This document shows, piece by piece, positions 25,780 to 34,059 of a stretch of DNA of 64,000 nucleotides. Both the position numbers and the translations under genes were made by a program. Origin of the DNA: Chloroflexota bacterium (GTDB taxonomy: Bacteria; Chloroflexota; Chloroflexia; Thermomicrobiales; UBA6265); assembly GCA_023389575.1 (NCBI GenBank), contig JAEWEG010000052.1, positions 1-64,000 of the forward strand, in the 5' to 3' direction. Below the pieces are notes generated by a model that did no database searches, was not told the DNA's origin, and saw only the letters and a list, made by a program, of their open reading frames with translations. Position 1 is the first letter of the stretch. Every line of letters begins with the position of its first letter.

Positions 25780-27114
25780 TCAGCGATCAATTTCGGCGCG
25801 GACCAGGTCATGGTATGTCTCGCGTCGCCGGATCGCCCTCGCGTTCCCATTCCCGGCGAGGACCACAGCCGGACGAGGAGCCGCATTGTAGTTGCTCGCC
25901 ATCGAGAGTGTGTAGGCCCCCGCCGCCGGAATCGCCAACAAGTCGCCGGGCGAGAGTTCCGGCAGGTCCACGTCCTCGATCAGGATGTCTCCGGATTCGC
26001 AGAACTTCCCGGCGATGGTCACCGGTTGACCGCTTTCGGTGTCGTCGCGGTTGGCGAGCGCCGCCGTGTACTTTGCCTCGTACAGGGCCGGCCGGATGTT
26101 ATCCGCCATCCCGCCGTCCACCGATACATAGGTGCGAATTCCCGGGAGCGCCTTCGTCGCGCCCACCGTGTATAGCGCCACGGCCGCCGGACCCGCGATG
26201 GCCCTGCCCGGTTCGATCGTCACGACGGGGAGCGGCAACCCATGGCGCTCGCAGCCGGAGGTCACCGACGCCGCCAGGCGTGTGGCCCAGGTTTCGACGG
26301 GCAACGGCTCGTCGGCGTCGGTGTAGGCGATGCCGAACCCGCCCCCAGGCGAGAGATGTTCCATCTCGAATCCGTGCCGTTCCTTCATGTCGCTCGCGAA
26401 CGCCAGGAGTTCATCGATCGCGGCGGTGTTGGCGTCGGAATCGAAGAGTTGCGACCCCACGTGGGCGTGGAGTCCCACCAGGCGCAGGCCGGGCGCCGCC
26501 ATCAGGCGGGCCACCGCCGATTCCGCCTGGCCATCGCCGATTGGGAAACCGAACTTGGAGTCGGCCACGCCGGTGCTGATCTTGCGGTGAGTATGGACAT
26601 CCACACCGGGGTTCAGCCGGATCATCACCGTCACGGGTTCGCGTCGCCCGGCGGTCATCTCCTCCAGCAGCGAAATCTCGTGGTCGTTGTCGATCACAAT
26701 CTTGCCGCAACCCGCCGCGATGGCTTCCTGGAGTTCCCTAGGCGACTTGTTGTTGCCATGAAGGCTGATTTCCGCGGGCGGCATGCCGCCACGCAGCCCG
26801 ATGTACAACTCCCCGCCGGACACGACATCGAGTCCGATGCCTTCCTCATGCAACATCCCGACCAAAGCGGTCGAAAGAAACGCCTTTCCCGCGTAGACCA
26901 CCCTGGATTTCGGATATGCCGCGGCGAACGCATCGCGGAACTCGCGCGCGGCCTCACGGATGCTGGCTTCGTCGAATACGTACAGTGGCGTGCCGTATTT
27001 CCTGGCCAGGCTCACCAGCGAGACGCCGCCGACCTCAAGTTCACCAGCGTCGTCGCGACGTGCCGTGCGGGGCCAGGGGCCGCCTGGAGCGACCCGAATG
27101 GAAGTGGAAGGCAT
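25780..27114 (-). CDS. lysA: diaminopimelate decarboxylase
   Basis: 444 aa. It converts meso-diaminopimelate to lysine using PLP (fold type III, alanine-racemase barrel). The PLP lysine is in VVYAGKAFLS. HVGSQLF, the glycine loop in SPGGGFGIAY and the interface cysteine in GKFCESGDIL are all present. There is a ~25-residue N-terminal extension before GELEVGGVSLVSLARKYGTPLYVFD. A TACAAT at 27170-27175 on the minus strand is a likely -10, giving a ~50-nt leader; I see no lysine riboswitch. rarD is divergent. Confidence 0.95.
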   Translation of the reverse strand: MPSTSIRVAPGGPWPRTARRDDAGELEVGGVSLVSLARKYGTPLYVFDEASIREAAREFRDAFAAAYPKSRVVYAGKAFLSTALVGMLHEEGIGLDVVSGGELYIGLRGGMPPAEISLHGNNKSPRELQEAIAAGCGKIVIDNDHEISLLEEMTAGRREPVTVMIRLNPGVDVHTHRKISTGVADSKFGFPIGDGQAESAVARLMAAPGLRLVGLHAHVGSQLFDSDANTAAIDELLAFASDMKERHGFEMEHLSPGGGFGIAYTDADEPLPVETWATRLAASVTSGCERHGLPLPVVTIEPGRAIAGPAAVALYTVGATKALPGIRTYVSVDGGMADNIRPALYEAKYTAALANRDDTESGQPVTIAGKFCESGDILIEDVDLPELSPGDLLAIPAAGAYTLSMASNYNAAPRPAVVLAGNGNARAIRRRETYHDLVRAEIDR

Positions 27115-27293
27115 GTGGGGGAAGGTCCTGCTCTATTCATGGAACGTGCCGCGCCGATTCTCGGCCTGCATTGTACCGGCCCGGAACCGGCGTGGGCAGG
27201 TTGCGGCCTCGCCATCGCTTCCTCAATACTGGGCCGGGAAACGGTCCGCTCGCGCGGCCGTGCATCCTTCCGAGATTGTGGGATCGAGAGAAC

Positions 27294-28220
27294 GTGACCC
27301 AAGGCAGTGAACCCCGGACGGCCGGCCGCACGGAGTCCGAACGTGGAGTCTTGTTCGGCATCGCGGCCTACGGCATGTGGGGCGTCTTCCCGCTCTACTT
27401 CACCATTCTCTCTCCAGCCGGCACCGTCGAGATCCTCGCGAACCGGGTCGTCTGGTCGATCGTCTTCTGCGCCGTCGCCTGGCTGGTCTTGCGCGACCTC
27501 TCCTGGGTACGACCCCTGCTGGCCGTGCCGAGCCGGATGTTCCTCCTCGCCCTCGCCGCGTTCGTGCTCGCCATCAATTGGGGCGGCTACATCTACGCCG
27601 TGAACCAGGACAACGTGGTCGAGACCTCGCTTGGCTACTTCATCAACCCGCTCGTGCTGGTGTTGATGGGCGTGCTGATCCTGAAGGAGCGGTTGCGGCC
27701 AACCCAGTGGATCGCGCTGGGGATCGGCGCGCTCGCGGTCCTCGTCATCGCCTTCGACTACGGGCGCCCACCCTGGATCGCCCTGACGCTTGCCTTTTCG
27801 TTCGCCATCTATGGCTTCCTCAAGAAGCGGCTGGGGCCGGTGATCGGCGCGCTGGAGAGCATGACGGTCGAGACGGCGGTCCTTGCCCCGTTCGCGCTGG
27901 GTGTCCTGATCTGGATCGAGGCAAGCGGCGATGGCACCCTTTTCTCCGAGGGACCCGCCCATACCGTGGCGCTGATGCTCTCGGGCATCATCACCGCCGT
28001 GCCGCTCATCTGTTTCTCGGCCGCCGCCAGTCGGGTGTCGCTCTCCACCATGGGCTTCCTGCAGTTCCTCGCGCCCATCCTGCAACTCGTCTGCGGGGTG
28101 GTGGTGCTCGGCGAGCACGTGCCGCCCGTGCGTTGGGTTGGGTTCGGTCTTGTCTGGGTCGCGCTCACGCTGCTTACCGTCGACACGGTTCGCCACACGC
28201 GCTCGCGCCGGGTCGCCTGA
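27294..28220 (+). CDS. rarD: EamA/RarD-family permease
   Basis: 308 aa with ten predicted membrane spans, the two-repeat EamA (DMT superfamily) layout. The opening RGVLFGIAAYGMWGVFPLYF and NWGGYIYAVNQDNVVETSLGYFINPL are characteristic of RarD (drug/metabolite exporters; substrate unknown). The GTG at 27294 is chosen because upstream residues are not family-like; its SD is weak (GAGAG). It is divergent from lysA and precedes the ABC-F gene. Confidence 0.9.
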   Translation: MTQGSEPRTAGRTESERGVLFGIAAYGMWGVFPLYFTILSPAGTVEILANRVVWSIVFCAVAWLVLRDLSWVRPLLAVPSRMFLLALAAFVLAINWGGYIYAVNQDNVVETSLGYFINPLVLVLMGVLILKERLRPTQWIALGIGALAVLVIAFDYGRPPWIALTLAFSFAIYGFLKKRLGPVIGALESMTVETAVLAPFALGVLIWIEASGDGTLFSEGPAHTVALMLSGIITAVPLICFSAAASRVSLSTMGFLQFLAPILQLVCGVVVLGEHVPPVRWVGFGLVWVALTLLTVDTVRHTRSRRVA

Positions 28221-28465
28221 TCAGGTTCCGCTGCTATACTTGATGAAACGGTTGGGCGATATCGCGCCCCGCCGGCCCCTTGAATGCGGCATGTCGTGAA
28301 GAACGTAGGCGAGATGTTTCACCGAACCGAGAGATGATGCTCCATATGCCGGTTGACCACCCCAGGGTGTGACGCTGGCTCAAGCACGCGACGGTGAATC
28401 CGCCAGGCGTGCCATCGCTCGTGTGCCCCGCATTGAAACGCCTTCACCCACCTACGGACGAATCC
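28221..28465 (+). promoter_or_regulatory. ABC-F gene leader with promoter and tiny ORFs
   Basis: A TATACT (28235-28240) is a likely -10 (weak -35). The ~215-nt leader contains two short overlapping reading frames, MFHRTER (28314-28337) and MMLHMPVDHPRV (28334-28372). They share an ATGA junction. Similar leader peptides control antibiotic-induced ABC-F genes by attenuation. An 18-codon frame at 28243-28299 lies too close to the -10 to have a leader. Confidence 0.4.
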
Positions 28466-30433
28466 ATGGCCGCAACCACCATCCTGACCGTCTCCAATCT
28501 TGCCAAGACCTTCATCACGGAGGAAATATTCTCCGGGGTCACGTTCCAGATCGCCGAGCGCGAGCATGTCGCGTTGGTCGGCGTGAACGGCGCTGGCAAA
28601 TCCACCGTGCTCCGGATCATCGCCGGCATCGAGCATGCCAACGGCGGCGATATCATCCAGGCGGCGGGGCTGCGTATCACCTACCTGCCACAGGAGTCCA
28701 ACTTCACCAGCGACAACACGCTGCGCGAGGAAGCGCGCTCGGCCTTCGCCCATGTCATCGAGATGGCCGACCGCATGCGCCAGATCGAGCACGACATGGC
28801 CGACGCCGGTGACGGTTTGGACGCGCTGCTGGAGGAGTACGACCACCTCCAGACCCGCTTCCACTCCGCGCACGGCTATGAGATTGAGCACCGCACCGAC
28901 GAGGTGCTGTTCGGCCTCGGTTTCACCGAGGACCTCTTCGATTCGCCGGTCGATCGCCTGAGCGGTGGGCAGAAGACTCGCGTCGCCCTCGCGAAGGCCC
29001 TGCTCGCCGATCCCGACCTGCTGCTGCTCGACGAGCCGACGAACCACCTCGACCTCGAGATGCTGGAGTGGCTCGAAACTTTCCTCCGCACTTGGAACGG
29101 CGCCTGCCTGATCGTGTCCCACGACCGGTATTTCCTCGACCGGGTCACGACCCGTACGCTGGACTTGTCATTCGGCCGCCTGGAGGACTATCCCGCCCCG
29201 TACGCCAAGTACCTGCCAATGCGCGAGGAGCGCATGGCTCGCCGCCTCAAGGAGTACGAGGAACAGCAGGAATTCATCGCCCGCCAGGAAGAGTTCATCC
29301 GCAAGTACGGCAACGGCCAGCGGTATCGAGAAGCGCGCGGCCGCCAGAAGAAGCTCGACCGGTTGGAGCGGATACCCCGGCCTCAGGAGCACGACCGCCT
29401 GCACATGCGCATCACCGGCGCTGTCCGCAGCGGCCGCACCGTCCTGTCGACGACCGAGATGGACATCGGCTACATCGATCCGGACGGACCGAAGCGGCTC
29501 ATTCGCACGCCCGAACTTGAGATCGAGCGTGGGGATCGGATTGGCCTGCTTGGGCCGAACGGCAGTGGAAAGACCACCTTCCTGAAGACGCTGATGGGTG
29601 CCCTTCCCGCCCTGAGCGGCGAGTACCAGCTTGGCACCAACGTGAAGCCTGGGTACTACGCCCAGTCGCACGAGCAGCTCCGGGGCAAGGGCAAGGGCAC
29701 CCCGCTCTCGGCCATCCTGGATACCGGCCCGATGAACGAGGAGTACGCCCGCACCTATCTGGGCCGCTTCCTGTTCACCGGCGACGACGTGTACAAGGAG
29801 ATCGATTCGCTTTCGGGCGGTGAGCGGTCACGCCTGGCGCTGTCGGTGCTGTTGCTGGAGCGGGCGAACTTCCTGATCCTCGACGAGCCGACCAACCACC
29901 TCGACATCCACGCCCGAGAGACGCTGGAGCAGATGCTGTCCGACTTCGACGGCACCATCCTGTTTGTCTCCCACGACCGCTACTTCATGGACCGCATCGC
30001 CACCGGGCTGTGGATCGTGGATGACGAGACGATCACCACCGAACTCGGGAACTACACCGACTTCCAGCGCGCCCTCGGTCGCCGCGAGGCCGCCGCTCCG
30101 GAACCCGAGCCAGAGCCAGTGGCCGCGCCGGCGCCGGTCGCGAGCCAGCCCGCCAACGGGGAAGTGGTCACCACCGCCAAGGGCAAGCCTCGCCGCCTGA
30201 CCGATGCCGCCGTGCAGAAGGAATTGGGCCAGGTCGAACGGCAGATCGCCAAGCTGGAGGCCCGGCTCAACGAGTTGAGTGACGCCCTCGCGGTCGCCAG
30301 CATCGACGAGGACACCGGCGCCATCGCCCGTTTGGGCGAGGAATACGAGAAGGCCCAGAACGACCTCGACCAGGCCTACGCACGGTGGGAAGCGGTTTCC
30401 CACTCCGCCGAGATGGTGGTGACGGGTGCCTGA
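28466..30433 (+). CDS. ABC-F family ATPase
   Basis: 655 aa with two ATPase domains in one chain and no membrane span. ABC-F proteins bind the ribosomal E site to relieve stalling or protect from antibiotics. Domain 1: GVNGAGKSTVL, LSGGQKTR, LLLLDEPTNHLD. Between them lies the P-site tRNA-interaction linker (EERMARRLKEYEEQQEFIAR). Domain 2: GPNGSGKTTFL, LSGGERSR, LILDEPTNHLD. A Pro/Glu/Ala linker and a C-terminal coiled coil (EKELGQVERQIAKLEARLNEL-like, residues ~595-650) resemble Uup/YdiF-type members. It overlaps coaE by 8 bp. Confidence 0.92.
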   Translation: MAATTILTVSNLAKTFITEEIFSGVTFQIAEREHVALVGVNGAGKSTVLRIIAGIEHANGGDIIQAAGLRITYLPQESNFTSDNTLREEARSAFAHVIEMADRMRQIEHDMADAGDGLDALLEEYDHLQTRFHSAHGYEIEHRTDEVLFGLGFTEDLFDSPVDRLSGGQKTRVALAKALLADPDLLLLDEPTNHLDLEMLEWLETFLRTWNGACLIVSHDRYFLDRVTTRTLDLSFGRLEDYPAPYAKYLPMREERMARRLKEYEEQQEFIARQEEFIRKYGNGQRYREARGRQKKLDRLERIPRPQEHDRLHMRITGAVRSGRTVLSTTEMDIGYIDPDGPKRLIRTPELEIERGDRIGLLGPNGSGKTTFLKTLMGALPALSGEYQLGTNVKPGYYAQSHEQLRGKGKGTPLSAILDTGPMNEEYARTYLGRFLFTGDDVYKEIDSLSGGERSRLALSVLLLERANFLILDEPTNHLDIHARETLEQMLSDFDGTILFVSHDRYFMDRIATGLWIVDDETITTELGNYTDFQRALGRREAAAPEPEPEPVAAPAPVASQPANGEVVTTAKGKPRRLTDAAVQKELGQVERQIAKLEARLNELSDALAVASIDEDTGAIARLGEEYEKAQNDLDQAYARWEAVSHSAEMVVTGA

Positions 30434-31043
30434 TTTCGTCCTTGGGGTCACGGGCAACATCGCCAGCGGCAAGTCCACGGTGAGCGGGATCCTCAGCGAA
30501 CTCGGCGCGACCGTGATCGATTCCGACCTCGTCTATCGCGAACTGGTCGGTCCGGGCCAGCCGTTGCTGCGAGTCCTCTCCGATCGGTTCGGCGAGGACA
30601 TTATCGCCGCCGATGGTTCGCTGGATCGCCCCGCGCTGGGCCGAATCGTCTTTTCGGATGCCGAGGCCCTCGCCGACCTCGATCGCATCACCCACCCCGC
30701 CGTCATCGCCGAAGTCGACCGCCGGGTCGAGGGGATCGAGCATGGCGTGGTGGTGCTGGATGCAGTGAAACTCATCGAAAGCGGCCATGCCGAACGCTGC
30801 GACGCGGTTTGGGTCGTCATCACCTCGCCCGACGAGCAGGTGACGAGACTTATGATCCGTAATAAACTGTCAGAGGATGAAGCGAGACGGCGCGTGGATG
30901 CCCAGCCTCCCCTGGAGTCGAAGCTGAAACGGGCCGATCTCGTGGTCGATAACTCTGGCACCGTCGAGCAAACCCGCGAACAGGTGGAGCGTGCATGGCG
31001 CGCTTTGCCGGTCGTGGCTGCTGGCGAAACCGGCGTTTACTGA
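30426..31043 (+). CDS. coaE: dephospho-CoA kinase
   Basis: 205 aa. It performs the last step of CoA synthesis, phosphorylating the 3'-OH of dephospho-CoA. Visible are the P-loop GVTGNIASGKSTVS, VIDSDLVYRELV, DRPALGRIVFSD, ITHPAVIAEV and the C-terminal ADLVVDNSGTVEQTREQVE. The GTG overlaps the ABC-F stop, indicating coupling. The usual DVPLL motif reads DAVKLI, a mild deviation. The DsbA-like gene follows 17 bp later. Confidence 0.93.
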   Translation: MPDFVLGVTGNIASGKSTVSGILSELGATVIDSDLVYRELVGPGQPLLRVLSDRFGEDIIAADGSLDRPALGRIVFSDAEALADLDRITHPAVIAEVDRRVEGIEHGVVVLDAVKLIESGHAERCDAVWVVITSPDEQVTRLMIRNKLSEDEARRRVDAQPPLESKLKRADLVVDNSGTVEQTREQVERAWRALPVVAAGETGVY

Positions 31044-31060
31044 AAGGTTCTGCGTTTTTC

Positions 31061-31669
31061 ATGGCCGACAAGATCGATGTCTACTTTGATTTCGCCTGCC
31101 CGTGGGCTTGGGGCGGACAGGTGTGGCTGGAGCAGGTCCGCGAAGAGCTGGGCGATGACTTGGAAATCAACTGGCGGTACTTCCCGCTCGAGCAGGTGAA
31201 CGCCAGCGATCCGAACTTCAAGCTGTGGGAGCAGCCGAACGACGGTTCCTCCAGCAGCCTCCGGTCATTCCAGGGCGCGCACGCCGCCGGCAAGCAGGGC
31301 AAGGAAGCGTATATCAACTTCGTTGCCGCCCTCTTTCGCAAGCGCCACGTCGATGGCCGCAACCTGAGCAAGCAGGAAGTGCTTGAAAGCGCCGCGCAGG
31401 AGGCTGGGCTCGATCTCGACCGGTTCCGCGCAGACCTCACCTCCGACGAAGTCTTCTCGGTGATCGAGGACGACTACACCACGGCGCGCAAGCTTGGCGT
31501 GTTCGGTACGCCCACCATCATGTTCGAGAACGGCGAAGGCGCCTACCTCCAGGTCAACTTCCGCAACCTGCCGAAGGACCCGGTCGTTTTCTGGAACGAG
31601 TTCGTGGCCACCGTCCGCGATCGCCCGGAAGTGCGCGAGATCAAGCGCCCTCAGCCGCCTCGCGACTAA
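31061..31669 (+). CDS. DsbA/FrnE-like thioredoxin-fold oxidoreductase
   Basis: 202 aa. The N-terminus VYFDFACPWAWGGQVWLEQV places a CPWA in the position of the CPxC active site, so one cysteine is missing. The rest follows the DsbA/HCCA isomerase fold, including the cis-proline segment GVFGTPTIMFENG. There is no signal peptide, so it acts in the cytoplasm. FrnE-like members are polyketide oxidoreductases or generic disulfide enzymes; with a single Cys a glutathione-transferase-like or mycothiol-type role is possible. A terminator follows. Confidence 0.8.
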   Translation: MADKIDVYFDFACPWAWGGQVWLEQVREELGDDLEINWRYFPLEQVNASDPNFKLWEQPNDGSSSSLRSFQGAHAAGKQGKEAYINFVAALFRKRHVDGRNLSKQEVLESAAQEAGLDLDRFRADLTSDEVFSVIEDDYTTARKLGVFGTPTIMFENGEGAYLQVNFRNLPKDPVVFWNEFVATVRDRPEVREIKRPQPPRD

Positions 31670-31692
31670 TCGCCACCAGGCGTACAACCCCG

Positions 31693-31730
31693 AACGGGCT
31701 CCCACCGCGCAAGCGTCCCGGGAGCCCGTT
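31693..31730 (+). terminator. Rho-independent-like terminator after DsbA-like gene
   Basis: 11-bp arms AACGGGCTCCC (31693-31703) and GGGAGCCCGTT (31720-31730), followed by a short T-stretch (TTC). Confidence 0.7.
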
Positions 31731-31762
31731 TCGCTGCCCGGCAATGCGTTTGGTTTCCCGGC

Positions 31763-31768
31763 TACAAT
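31763..31768 (+). promoter_or_regulatory. -10 element of mutY, predicted leaderless
   Basis: TACAAT six bases before the mutY ATG, the same geometry as at uvrC. No SD precedes the ATG. The -35 region is weak. Confidence 0.5.
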
Positions 31769-31774
31769 CAGCGC

Positions 31775-32728
31775 ATGAGCACGACCGTTCCCTCCATCGA
31801 CTCCGCGAAGTCCACCGAGTTTCAGCAACGTCTCCTCGACTGGTGGGCCGCCAACCGGCGCGACCTTCCCTGGCGCAAGACTCGCGATCCTTACCGCATC
31901 CTCGTCTCAGAGGTGATGCTTCAACAGACCCAGGTCGATCGCGTCATCCCCTATTACGAGCGCTGGCTCGAAGCCTTCCCGAACGTCGAGGCGCTGGCCG
32001 CCGCCCCAACCGCCGAGGTCATTCGCCTCTGGGCCGGGCTCGGCTACAACCGCCGGGCCGTCAACCTCCAGCGCACCGCCCAGGCGGTGGTCGAGCGAGG
32101 CGGCGCGTTTCCGGAAGACGTCGCCTCGCTCCGCGACCTCCCTGGCATCGGGCCGTACACCGCAGGTGCCATCGCCTGCTTCGCCTTCGAGCAGGACGTG
32201 CCGTTCATCGACACGAACATGCGGCGCGTGCTGCACCGCGTTTTTCTCGGCCCCGAATTGCCGGAATTGCTGGCGAACGACCGGGAGATCACCGCGCTCG
32301 CCGCGTCGGTGATTCCGGCGGGACGCGGCTGGGACTGGAACCAGGCGCTCATCGAGTTCGGCGCGCTGCAATGCACCGCCCGCAAGCCGCTCTGCGTGGT
32401 CTGTCCCCTGCAATCCATCTGCGACGCCTGGCCGGATATCCAGTCGCTTATCGCCGCGCACCCTCGGGGCGCGAAAGCGAAGGCCGAGGTGCCGTTCAAG
32501 CAGACCAATCGCTACTTCCGGGGGCGAATCGTCGATCTGCTGCGCGAACATCGCGACACCGGCATGCCGGTTTCCGCGCTGGGGCCACTGGTTAAGCCGG
32601 ACTTCGCCGAAGCCGACATGCCGTGGCTCGTCGAGCTTGTCCACGGTCTCGAACGCGATGGGCTCGCCGCCATCGCCGAGGAGGAAGCAGGGTACGATAC
32701 GAGGGAGCCGCGCGTTCGCCTGCCGTAA
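31775..32728 (+). CDS. mutY: A/G-specific adenine DNA glycosylase
   Basis: 317 aa. MutY removes adenine mispaired with 8-oxoguanine. The helix-hairpin-helix LRDLPGIGPYTAGAIACFAF contains the GPY turn. The catalytic residues are Glu in LVSEVMLQQT and Asp in FIDTNMRRV. The 4Fe-4S cluster motif C-x6-C-x2-C-x5-C is CTARKPLCVVCPLQSIC. The C-terminal region (~100 aa) is shorter than usual and the NUDIX-like 8-oxoG recognition domain seems reduced. paiB follows 12 bp later. Confidence 0.93.
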   Translation: MSTTVPSIDSAKSTEFQQRLLDWWAANRRDLPWRKTRDPYRILVSEVMLQQTQVDRVIPYYERWLEAFPNVEALAAAPTAEVIRLWAGLGYNRRAVNLQRTAQAVVERGGAFPEDVASLRDLPGIGPYTAGAIACFAFEQDVPFIDTNMRRVLHRVFLGPELPELLANDREITALAASVIPAGRGWDWNQALIEFGALQCTARKPLCVVCPLQSICDAWPDIQSLIAAHPRGAKAKAEVPFKQTNRYFRGRIVDLLREHRDTGMPVSALGPLVKPDFAEADMPWLVELVHGLERDGLAAIAEEEAGYDTREPRVRLP

Positions 32729-32740
32729 GGACGGAACCCA

Positions 32741-33394
32741 ATGGTCTACCTGCCCGAAGCCAACGTCCAACCCGACCGAGAACTGATCCACGCCTGCATT
32801 CGCGACCAGCCGTTGGGCCTGCTGATCACGATGGGGCCGGATGGGCTCGCGGCCAACCAGATCCCGTTCATCCTCATGGTGGATGACGACGGGCAGGAAC
32901 GGCTGATCGGGCATGTCGCCAGGAACAACGATGTCTGGCGTGACGGCTTTCACCACGGAGAGTCGCTGGTGGTGTTCCAGGCGAACGAGGCGTACGTCTC
33001 ACCAAACTGGTACCCATCCAAGGCCGACACCCATCGCACCGTGCCTACCTGGAACTACGTCACGGTTCACGCTTACGGCGAGCTGGTGGTCCACGACGAC
33101 GAGCGATGGATACGTGGCGTGGTGGGCCGTCTCACCAGGAAGATGGAATCCAGCCAGCCGGTACCCTGGAAGATGGCCGACGCTCCCGCGGACTTCATGG
33201 AAACAATGCTCCGGAACATTGTCGGCATCGAATTGCCTGTGTCCCGCATGATTGGGAAGTGGAAGTTGGGCCAGAATCGAACGGTGACCGATCGCCTGGG
33301 AGTGATCGCGGGCCTGCGGGGAACCGGGGAGCCCGGATCCGAAGCCGTGGCAGACGCGATGCTGGAAGCAATCCCGGTCGAAGATCATCCGTGA
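32741..33394 (+). CDS. PaiB-like FMN-binding regulatory protein
   Basis: 217 aa, typical of the PaiB/FMN_bind_2 family, split-barrel flavin-binding proteins that act as negative regulators in Bacillus. Motifs seen are MVYLPEANVQPD at the start, GLAANQIPF, GHVARNN, QANEAYVSPNWYPSK and the tail LPVSRMIGKWKLGQNR. There is no HTH. It is probably co-transcribed with mutY. Target genes unknown. Confidence 0.85.
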   Translation: MVYLPEANVQPDRELIHACIRDQPLGLLITMGPDGLAANQIPFILMVDDDGQERLIGHVARNNDVWRDGFHHGESLVVFQANEAYVSPNWYPSKADTHRTVPTWNYVTVHAYGELVVHDDERWIRGVVGRLTRKMESSQPVPWKMADAPADFMETMLRNIVGIELPVSRMIGKWKLGQNRTVTDRLGVIAGLRGTGEPGSEAVADAMLEAIPVEDHP

Positions 33395-33401
33395 CCTCGT
33401 G

Positions 33402-33471
33402 ACGACGGCGACCCACCAGGCCGTCGTGATTTGAAGACTGACGGAATAGCTTCGGTGTTCCCGGATTCCGT
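33402..33471. terminator. two hairpins between convergent genes
   Basis: ACGACGG (33402-33408) / CCGTCGT (33421-33427) and ACGGAAT (33441-33447) / ATTCCGT (33465-33471). Each can serve one of the convergent transcripts (paiB plus, tetR minus). Confidence 0.5.
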
Positions 33472-33474
33472 GAT

Positions 33475-34059
33475 TTATTCCGGGATCAGGACCGCTTCCA
33501 GCATCGCGATCAGGACCTCGTCCAGGTCTTCCGGTGCCGCCCCGGCAATTGCCGGGAGGACCTTCTGGCCTCGCAGGTACAGCGTGCCGACCAGGGCTGA
33601 AATGGCCACTTCGGCCCGCAAGCGTGCTGTTGCTTCGGGAAGTCCTTCCACCTGCCCAGCCAGCCGGTCGATGATGCGCCTTGTCAGCCGCTCCGCCGCG
33701 GCCTCCCTGATCTCGGGATCGATACTCGGGTCGAGGAGCGCCTGGGAAATGGGGCCAACGCCGAGCCGGTCGGTGCGATCGCGCAGGAGCCTCACCGCCT
33801 CGGTGGCGCTTTCCGTGATGGTGGTCCCCTTGTACTGGAGTGATTCCGAGGACACAACGGCGATGTAGAGCGCCGCCTTGCTCCCGAAATACCGGGCGAT
33901 CAGGGAGGCATCCGCGCCAGCCCGCTCCCCGATTTCGCGGAGGGTCGTGTCGTCGTAGCCCTGGGCCCCGAACAGCTCCCGGGCCGCGTCGAGCAGTGCC
34001 TGGCTGGTGGCGGCCGAATCGCGCTTCCTGGGTAGGCTGTCGTTCGCCGTTGAACTCAT
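33475..34059 (-). CDS. TetR-family transcriptional regulator
   Basis: 194 aa. The N-terminal helix-turn-helix is ALLDAARELFGAQGYDDTTLREIGERAGADASLIARYFGSK-like (residues ~18-60), in TetR order. The C-terminal ligand-binding part is helical. AAGGAG lies 12 nt upstream of the ATG. Its start overlaps the stop of the MFS exporter gene by 4 bp, so it is co-transcribed and probably represses its own exporter operon through the inverted repeat at 35570-35589. Confidence 0.9.
   Translation of the reverse strand: MSSTANDSLPRKRDSAATSQALLDAARELFGAQGYDDTTLREIGERAGADASLIARYFGSKAALYIAVVSSESLQYKGTTITESATEAVRLLRDRTDRLGVGPISQALLDPSIDPEIREAAAERLTRRIIDRLAGQVEGLPEATARLRAEVAISALVGTLYLRGQKVLPAIAGAAPEDLDEVLIAMLEAVLIPE

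Noticed and set aside
27115..27293. Lysine riboswitch upstream of lysA
   Set aside because: The predicted leader is about 50 nt, too short for the L-box aptamer.
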